From contig JAUIRK010000553.1 of the NCBI GenBank assembly GCA_030549495.1, forward strand, positions 1 through 64,000: a stretch of 64,000 nt of DNA. Direction: 5' to 3'. Shown here piece after piece: positions 57,688 through 64,000 of the stretch. Within the stretch, counting starts at the first letter, position 1, and every line of letters starts with the position of its first letter. This stretch comes from Nectonema munidae (lineage: Eukaryota > Nematomorpha > Nectonematoida > Nectonematidae). The translations under genes and the position numbers were made by a program. The notes under the pieces are model-generated. The model had not been told where the DNA came from and searched no databases. It was given only the letters and a program-made list of their open reading frames with translations.

Positions 57688-58506
57688 ATGGATGAAGAAG
57701 AAGCTCTTTGTTTTTTACAGAAAGAATTTTCGAAGATAAAATCTTTAAAAGATGGAACAAAAATGATGAGAGCTAAAAAAAACCTTCAGAACAAGAAGAG
57801 AGTATATTTAAAATCTGGTAGAAGAAAATTGCATCGTGGATATACTCTCAAAATACAATTTTCTCGAATATGTTTATTATGTAAAAAACACTTTTAAAAT
57901 ACATTGCTAAATTCTTTATATTACTAAGTTAAGATGAACTAAGAGTTTTTATAACTAAATTTAGCAAAGAAAGACTTCGACGAAAACTGGACATGCCTTA
58001 TAAGAAGATTAGAAGTGTATTTTATAATTGATTCTGTAAGTCTTTTTTAAGCTTTTGCAATATAAACAAGTAAAACTTTTGAGATTGCTGACGAAAACTT
58101 GCTAAAACTCTTAAAAGAACTAGCAAAAACATTGAAAATAAGAACCAAAATATGAAAAATGAAGAACCTCTTTTTGAAGAAACAAGGGTATTATTTACTT
58201 ATAATCTTTTTTTTTCGAAAATATATTCATTTGTTTTTAGTGTATGGATTCTTCGTAGGCATAACAAAAAAAGTTCTCCAAGACTTTTAATGGTGAGAAA
58301 GGAAACTGGAAAAATTGCAACTCTATTTATTCTTGGTACTGGTCACGTTTTCAATTCCTCAGATAACATCAAAGAAAGTTTTATAAACTTGATGAAATAT
58401 ATTATGTCTTTGATTTGCAGTATACAAAGGGCTACCAAGTACTGGGATTCCAAGAGTTTTTCTTGAAAGATACAAGCAAAGGATCTTCAAAGGATATAAT
58501 TACATA
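57688..58506 (+). pseudogene. SAMD3-like gene, C-terminal part
   Basis: 57688-57894 reads MDEEEALCFLQKEFSKIKSL and a Lys-rich stretch of unknown meaning. At 58152-58506 the sequence RRHNKKSSPRLLMVRKETGK, TLFILGTGHVFNSSDNIKES and, after a frame change near 58400, YYVFDLQYTKGYQVLGFQEF with FLKDTSKGSSKD matches the closing domain of SAMD3-like proteins (the LNLSYPxxLxxTFxxLQ motif). The copy at 26.2-27.5 kb has the matching CYVFNLTYHK segment, so these are two members of one family. Confidence 0.55.
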
Positions 58507-58849
58507 ATGTTTACAAAAAAACTTTTTGAATTGAAATAATGTTTTTTGCAATCATTCGTTTTTTTAATGACATTTTATTTGTATGAAGTTTTGTTTTTCT
58601 AAAAATGGATTTAGTCGAAATATCGTTATGAAACATATTACCTCAAAAGTTTGAAAGCCTTGAATGTCAAACTCATTAAATTAAACATTACTTTTCTAAA
58701 CACTTTAAATTAAACATTTTAAGTTTCTAAACTTTTTACTTTAAGCACTATAAATCTAAACATGCTTAATTAAATAGTGTTTCTAATTCGGGTCAAAACT
58801 CGTGTTTAAAATATGTTTAGGTTCTAAACACATTTTTCACAGTGAGGTT

Positions 58850-59445
58850 GTTTCGCCAATTATGGCTGAATATTCCATACATAAAAAGTACCAACATCGG
58901 CTAGAATCCAAAACTTCAATCCATATTTATCTGGTTTAGGAATATATTGTTTAAAAGGACATTTTCCCTTGAAACCTCTCAACTGTTCATCTATTGTAAC
59001 ATGAAAACCAGTGAACAATTTCGGCAAAATATTCACCCACTCATACCAAATTTCCTTGATTGGCGCAAACTTATCATGTTCTCTTCTGTTTTTTTTTGTT
59101 TTTATCATCAAAGCGCAAAGCTCTTGAAATCATTTTGAAGTTTTTTAAAGACATTGTAGCTCTGAAAATACTTCTTCCAGTATCCTCATCCTATAAACTA
59201 GCAGTAGACTCAATCTTTGATTTGAAAACTCCAGCTAAAATCAGTAAACCCAAAAAAGCTTCAAAGTTAAGGTTATTGAGGTCTACTCAATTTTCTCCCA
59301 TCATATTTTGGCCTTCAACATTCGTCCACTTTATTATTGTATTTAATATTTTTGGTGGAAAAAACTGAATGAATGTTGAATATTCATCTTCTATTCTCGC
59401 GTAAGCATATTTGGTAGGACCAGGTTTCATCGTAATTGTATTATG
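58850..59445 (-). pseudogene. piggyBac transposase C, N-terminal part (split gene)
   Basis: From about 59440 the minus strand reads MKPGPTKYAYARIEDEYSTF, IKWTNVEGQN, NFEAFLGLLILAGVFKSKIE, FRATMSLKNFKMISRALRFD, and then (59111-58860) LPKLFTGFHVTIDEQLRGFK with the first Asp, PFKQYIPKPDKYGLKFWILA and YVWNIQP. It stops at the CACTG end at 58846. The continuation of this piggyBac type is at 54375. Stops and one frame change are present. Confidence 0.85.
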
Positions 59446-62328
59446 GCACCTTTATTTAATTCTATTAACAAAATTTGATAATTATTATATTGATTTTAAA
59501 TAAAAAATTGGAACACCATATGTTTTTGTTGAAAATGGGCTCATTTCGATCCAAGGATCTCAAATGTAACAAAAATTATACCGATAACTGTGATGTTTTG
59601 ATTCACACAAAAAGTTAATTTATGATGCTTTTCATGTATCGGACAAACACTAAAAATCCTGAAATATTATATTTTTAATATTTGAGATAATGAGTCGAAA
59701 TAAAACCTAAGATCCCATAAGGGATAACTAACAGTGAAACAACAGAATAAATAAAAAAGAATAACTAACAGTGATTTCATCCATTATTTTAATAAGTGAA
59801 TTTCATTTAAAAAATTTTTTTATATAATTTAAAAGGAAAGTCAATATATTTTTTACTGACTTTGTACTTGATGGGTTTCTATTAAATTAATCAGTCAGAT
59901 TTTGAGTTGCTGTATTTTAAAATTGAGTCAAAGAAAGAGTAACCTGTATTTTTTCAATTACGTCAGATGTCCACATTGAATCTTTTTTTCACCATAGGTA
60001 AACTTTTGTTTAAATGAAAACAATATTTCCTTTAAAATGTTTGTTACTCGTTGGTAATGATTTTTATGCACTGAATTCGAAAGATTAATATATTTCGATA
60101 CCATTTTGACGTACTTAAATTTGTTGAGCTCTTCTTCATTTATAGCGTATTTAGATTTATATTTATCCAATGGCTATATATTTAAAATATTTACTTGCTA
60201 TTAGAGTCCTATGCTGGGCGAATATATCAAAGTGGATATCCAGACACCCACAAATGTGGGCATCCTTAATAAAATTTCAATGGGTGCCGGCATGGAAATT
60301 TTAAAATGCCTGGGAACTTTAAGAATGGAATCATTGTCATCCAAATCAAAATGAAACCTAAAGTTTGACAAAAATAAAAAAAATAACTTGACCCTTCAGG
60401 TTTCAGTTATTTATTGTAAAAAGTTATATTAAAATTGGATTTTTGTCTTAAAGAAAAGTATAAACCTCATATTATTCAAAAAGTTGCTGTTTTTTTAATC
60501 GTAAGCAAAAAAGCATGAAAGTATTGAATCAGAATAATCGTGATCTTCTGTTAACGTTTTTTAATAAAAAATATATATTAGTTATTAGTCAAAATGAAGT
60601 GACTCAGAAAATAGAAGGAACGCGTTCTAACTTGCATAAAGTTGATACCCTAGATAAAGGGTTCTCAACCTATTTATGGCTATGCTCCCCATATTTATAA
60701 ATCCAGTTACACAAACCCCTAGTATTATGTTATTAGAACTTGTTTCACTTGTTCAAAAAAGTTTTTTAATTTATTAATTTTTCTAGAAATATTGCTCTTT
60801 TATATTGTACATAAAATATGGGAGTGATTGAAAATGATTGAAATTTAGCCAATCCGATGCAAAATTTCTGTGAAGTCCATTTGAATAGTCAATGTATATT
60901 AAGAAATGCTCAAAATGATTTGTTTGACGTTAGCCCAATTTGATTTGATTAAAACAAAAATTTATTTAAAAATGTTTATACAAAAGAGTTTGCGTACTCG
61001 ATTTTCCCATGACAAAAAACCATAACTTTATAAATAACACATTTACTTGTTTAAAATTTTTGTGGGTTAGAATTAATTTTTGTGAGTGAAATTTTCGCAA
61101 TGGAACTAAATTTCGCTAGTTGAATTTTTGGGTTACTTTTTTACAAGATCTAAGGAGCTTTGATTTAGTTTTTTATTTTTAGTTTCGGATCTGAAAATGA
61201 AAACTTCCAACTCCGGTTTCGTTAAAATAAGTTTTGGAGCTCAAGCTCCAACTTGTGCTCGATTTTAAATGCTTTATCTTATCGCATTCCAAAATTATAT
61301 ACCACAAAATCAGAAAGATTAAAACTTAATTTTTCTAATATTATTACAACAAACTATTTAATTATATAGAAATTAGCGATTCACAAAATAAATCAAAAGA
61401 TGTTCCACTAACTAAGAACTATTTTAACTATCTAATGATCTGCATAACTAAATTCATTAATTTTAATTTTGAGGCTAATTAAAAAGATCTAGTTGAATAT
61501 TTGTTTAAGCGTTTTGAAAAGATAGGGTTTAAAATGGCGTTTCTTATCTTTTGTTTTTCTTAAAAATGCATGGTATTTAAGCAATTGATGATAAGGCAAC
61601 AATCTAGATAGAAACATTTTGTGATAAAATTGGTAAGATATAAGATTCATTAAAAATTTTAAAATTCGTTTTCTAAGGCTTAACATATAAAACCGGGTTT
61701 TCTATCAAAAAACATTTTGGAATTAAACATATATGTAATCAATGAAAAAATTTAAAATAAATCATAATGTCCCTAATACAATTATTTAAAAATATGACTC
61801 CGATGAGGTAATCTGATTTGAGATTCTAATTCATAAACTTTGGAACAAATTCTTACTTTTATCACTTCATGGAAGAGAAAGTTTAATTGATTCAAGGTTC
61901 GATAGGGAGCTAGTGTACATTTTGTTTTGAATATAGAATTATGCTCATCTGCATCTCTTTCAGAATATTCATTTTCTTCATCAGGGAGAGGGTGTTGGGG
62001 CAATCGCTTTCTTCCATTTTCATTTGAGGGTGCTTTTAATCACTTATGGTCTAGATTTATATCTATTCAGAAAATTTCCTAATTCGATAAGATGATTATT
62101 ATTTAGGAAATAGGTGCTAACTTCTGATTATTCTTCTAATTATTATTTTTATGTCTTCGCAACCACAAGAAAATTGCTTGCTGATTTGTTGCACATTTTT
62201 TTAAAATTAAAAATAATTAAATTAAATTTGAAATAAAACAGCTTACTTGAGATGCGAATATTTTGGAAAGATAATATCATTACAATTGAAAAAATAAAAG
62301 ACACATGTGTTGAAAATACAGTCAAACC
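59446..62328. other. AT-rich stretch with a few unrecognised frames
   Basis: Small frames at 59958-60170, 60515-60700, 61489-61686 and 61782-62003 show no domain I know. GGGTTCTCAACCTATTTATG near 60660 is like a decayed hAT end (compare 25153). No other structured element was seen. Confidence 0.5.
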
Positions 62329-64000
62329 TGTATTAAACGACCATTCAAGGTAAGACCTAATTTTGGTCGCATTAGACAGGTAGTCGTTAAAAACAGTGAA
62401 AATATTTCAAAATATTGACTTCAATAAATTGTAAACCAAAATGTCGTAGAAGATTGAATCACAATTATAAAAGTTAAAATTATTTTATTTAAACTTTAAA
62501 ATAATCAGTTATCCTTTTTTGTTGTAAGGATTTTGTTGACATTTTGTCAACCTCAGAACTTGTTTTCACCATGTATTCCAGAGCTTTTCCTAAGCCATGA
62601 TAAAGAGCAAACTTTTTTAGTTTTTCGGCAATTTCTATTGCTTTTTTTAAAGAGTATGTGCCACTTTCTTCTGCTTCTTATCACTTTTCAATGCTTCTTT
62701 TGCAGGTAAGTCAAAGACGCTATTCTTAACATCGCATGTGTACAAGTCTTTATCAATATTTGAAACAGCTTCATACTCAGCCCCGAAAACATCTCTACTT
62801 AAATTTTTCACTGCAGTAGGTATTTCTTCTTCAATCTCAGGATTCCACACAGAAATGTTTTCTTTGCGAAATCCGACCTTTATGAAGCATTTCTTGATTG
62901 TGCTTTCTTCAACTTCTTCCCAGGCTGCAATACACAATAAAAATACATCCAATATTTGTGTTGATTTTAAGGACTGACTTGCATTAATACATCTTGATTC
63001 ATCACTGTCCATTTGTCTGACTATATTGAAAAGCTATAGAAAAATGAGCGATTGTTCAGTAGAATAAAAAATTAAAAAAACATTTATTGTCGTTTTCTAA
63101 ACTTCAACTTCATTGCTTCAATTATCCCTTGAATTTTAACGTTACTGAGCTTAAGATTGGGATAACAAGGGGCATTATCAATGAATAGAAGGACATTCCT
63201 TTTTCCAACTTTCATTTTCCTATAAAAATTTTGTAGCGAGTCTTCAAAAATCTCATCAGTCATCCAAGCTTTTCTATTAAACTAGTACTCCACTGTTAAA
63301 GAGCTCAACTTCACTTTCGAAAAACATCAGGAGACTTTGATTTTTGCAATCACTAAAGGTTTATTTTTTCTCCAGTCATACTGGCACAACGTGCTATTGT
63401 TATTCTTCCCTTTGATCGTTTTCCACATGGACATCCTTCACATAAAAAATATCACAAATTTTACAAATCAACAATTCGAAACTTTTTTTACCTTTCAAAT
63501 AAAAAGTTTTTTTTGTTGTGTCTTTGAAAAAAAGCCCAGTTTTGTCTAAATTAAAAATGTATTTCTACTTATAGCATTCACAAATTTTCTCAAGTTTCAA
63601 TTTCCATTCTTCAACGGTTGATTGGCAAATATATGCTCTTTCGCCTGTCATGTTACCAAAAACAATCTTGTTTCTACGAATAAAGCTCCCCAGTCAACCA
63701 TTTGAAGCTTTAAAATTCGATTTTCCAAGTTCTTCAGCAAAGCTTTAGTTTTGAGAATTGGTCCACTGACTGGAAGGCCTCTAGCCAAAGCGTCAATAAA
63801 CCCCCTGTATGTTAGAGTGTTTATCTCTTCATTACCTGTCAGATAGTTTTTTCTTTTTGAAACTGTTGACACACAAGATTTAGAATAATCTTCTAACACT
63901 TGTGCTTTCCTTTTTCCTAATGTTTGGATTTGAGTTTTACCTACACCCATCTCAGTAGCTATTTTATATACTGCTCTGCCACTAATAAAATAAAAGTTTA
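62329..64000 (-). mobile_element. Tigger element, runs off right edge
   Basis: ATACAGTCAAACCTGTATTA near 62329, followed by CGACC and a further GGTCGCATTAGACAG copy, is the usual Tigger terminus. The transposase is on the minus strand from beyond 63950 down to about 62647, so the 3' end of the element is complete here and the 5' end lies outside the window. Confidence 0.8.
62647..63950 (-). pseudogene. Tigger (jerky-like) DDE transposase, broken
   Basis: From 63950: MGVGKTQIQTLGKRKAQVLE (first HTH), NEEINTLTYRGFIDALARGL and PVSGPILKTKALL (CENP-B-like second HTH). Next MTGERAYICQSTVEEWKLKL, then YIFNLDKTGLFF with the first Asp (near 63550) and RNVLLFIDNAPCYPNLKL with the second (near 63170). 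Where the family has a third acidic residue in PNTTSxxQPMDQGII, the text runs from NLKLSNVK straight to IQGIIEAMKLKFRKR, so that motif is deleted. The tail (63012-62647) has TQILDVFLLCIAAWEEVEES and TIKKCFIKVGF. Frames change several times. Dead copy by the missing catalytic residue alone. Confidence 0.9.

Larger units (their letters stand above)
54378..58845. mobile_element. CACTG-ended (CACTA/EnSpm-like) element inserted in piggyBac C
   Basis: Left end CACTGTAAAAAGTGCGCTTA and right end (other strand) CACTGTGAAAAATGTGTTTA are inverted repeats. Both sides carry many short TGTTTAG or CTAAACA motifs over 200-250 bp, like the subterminal repeats of CACTA elements. It holds C2H2 and SAMD3-like coding pieces and a LINE endonuclease. 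No EnSpm transposase is recognised, and I see no clear 2-3 bp target duplication, so class assignment is inference. Confidence 0.6.

Overview
The window is AT-rich, repeat-dense eukaryotic DNA. I see no bacterial-style operons, no rRNA and no tRNA that I can support. Almost everything recognisable is a DNA transposon, a Helitron, a LINE fragment or a satellite. Where introns can be placed they are very short (44-83 bp, GT-AG). The mix of several piggyBac lineages, several hAT lineages, Tigger/pogo, a THAP exon, SAMD3-like genes and short-intron genes fits an AT-rich invertebrate animal. An arthropod such as a copepod is my guess, with low confidence; a cnidarian is not excluded. I saw no LTR retroelement, Polinton or other virus-like element.

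Left part (1-16 kb). The longest open frame of the window runs off the left edge on the minus strand (1796 to 1). It encodes an OTU-type cysteine protease domain followed by the start of a MULE-like DDE transposase domain. About 200 bp upstream of it begins a 48-copy, 91-bp satellite (2.0-6.37 kb) with higher-order duplications. Then come broken hAT copies (ZMYM1-like 7.1-8.3 kb; Charlie-like 8.8-10.6 kb; two more on the minus strand 10.9-12.4 kb), two MITE-like elements (12.9-13.5 and 14.4-14.7 kb) and a piggyBac N-terminal half (15.2-16.06 kb).

Middle (16-37 kb). Repeats of a dispersed family lie at 16.4-18.3 kb and 28.7-32.7 kb, both with arrays of a ~150-bp minisatellite. A young-looking hAT element (30504-32215) sits in one repeat copy with an exact 8-bp target duplication, and the other copy at 16.39 kb is the empty site. 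Also here are a THAP exon (18.5-18.8 kb), a ZMYM1-like hAT with an internally deleted LINE inside it (22.15-24.25 kb), a SAMD3-like gene copy with four tiny introns (26.2-27.5 kb) and a hAT-like transposase with a coiled-coil tail (35.3-37.3 kb).

Nested block (37.4-44.3 kb). piggyBac-like termini with flanking TTAA enclose a pogo/Tigger element. That element is split by a piggyBac copy that itself holds a 125-bp fold-back MITE, and next to it lies a second piggyBac with well-preserved catalytic and Cys-rich regions. Several termini share one design: TTAA, a CCC-initial repeat, then a perfect or near-perfect palindrome.

Right part (44.8-64 kb). There is a MITE with an internal simple repeat, a 50-bp hairpin, and a head-to-tail array of five short Helitrons (49060-51582) followed by Helitron 3' ends and a piggyBac fragment. 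A piggyBac gene has been split by a ~4.5-kb CACTG-ended element carrying C2H2 and SAMD3-like coding pieces and a LINE endonuclease. A Tigger element runs off the right edge. Between these blocks are AT-rich stretches in which I see nothing specific.
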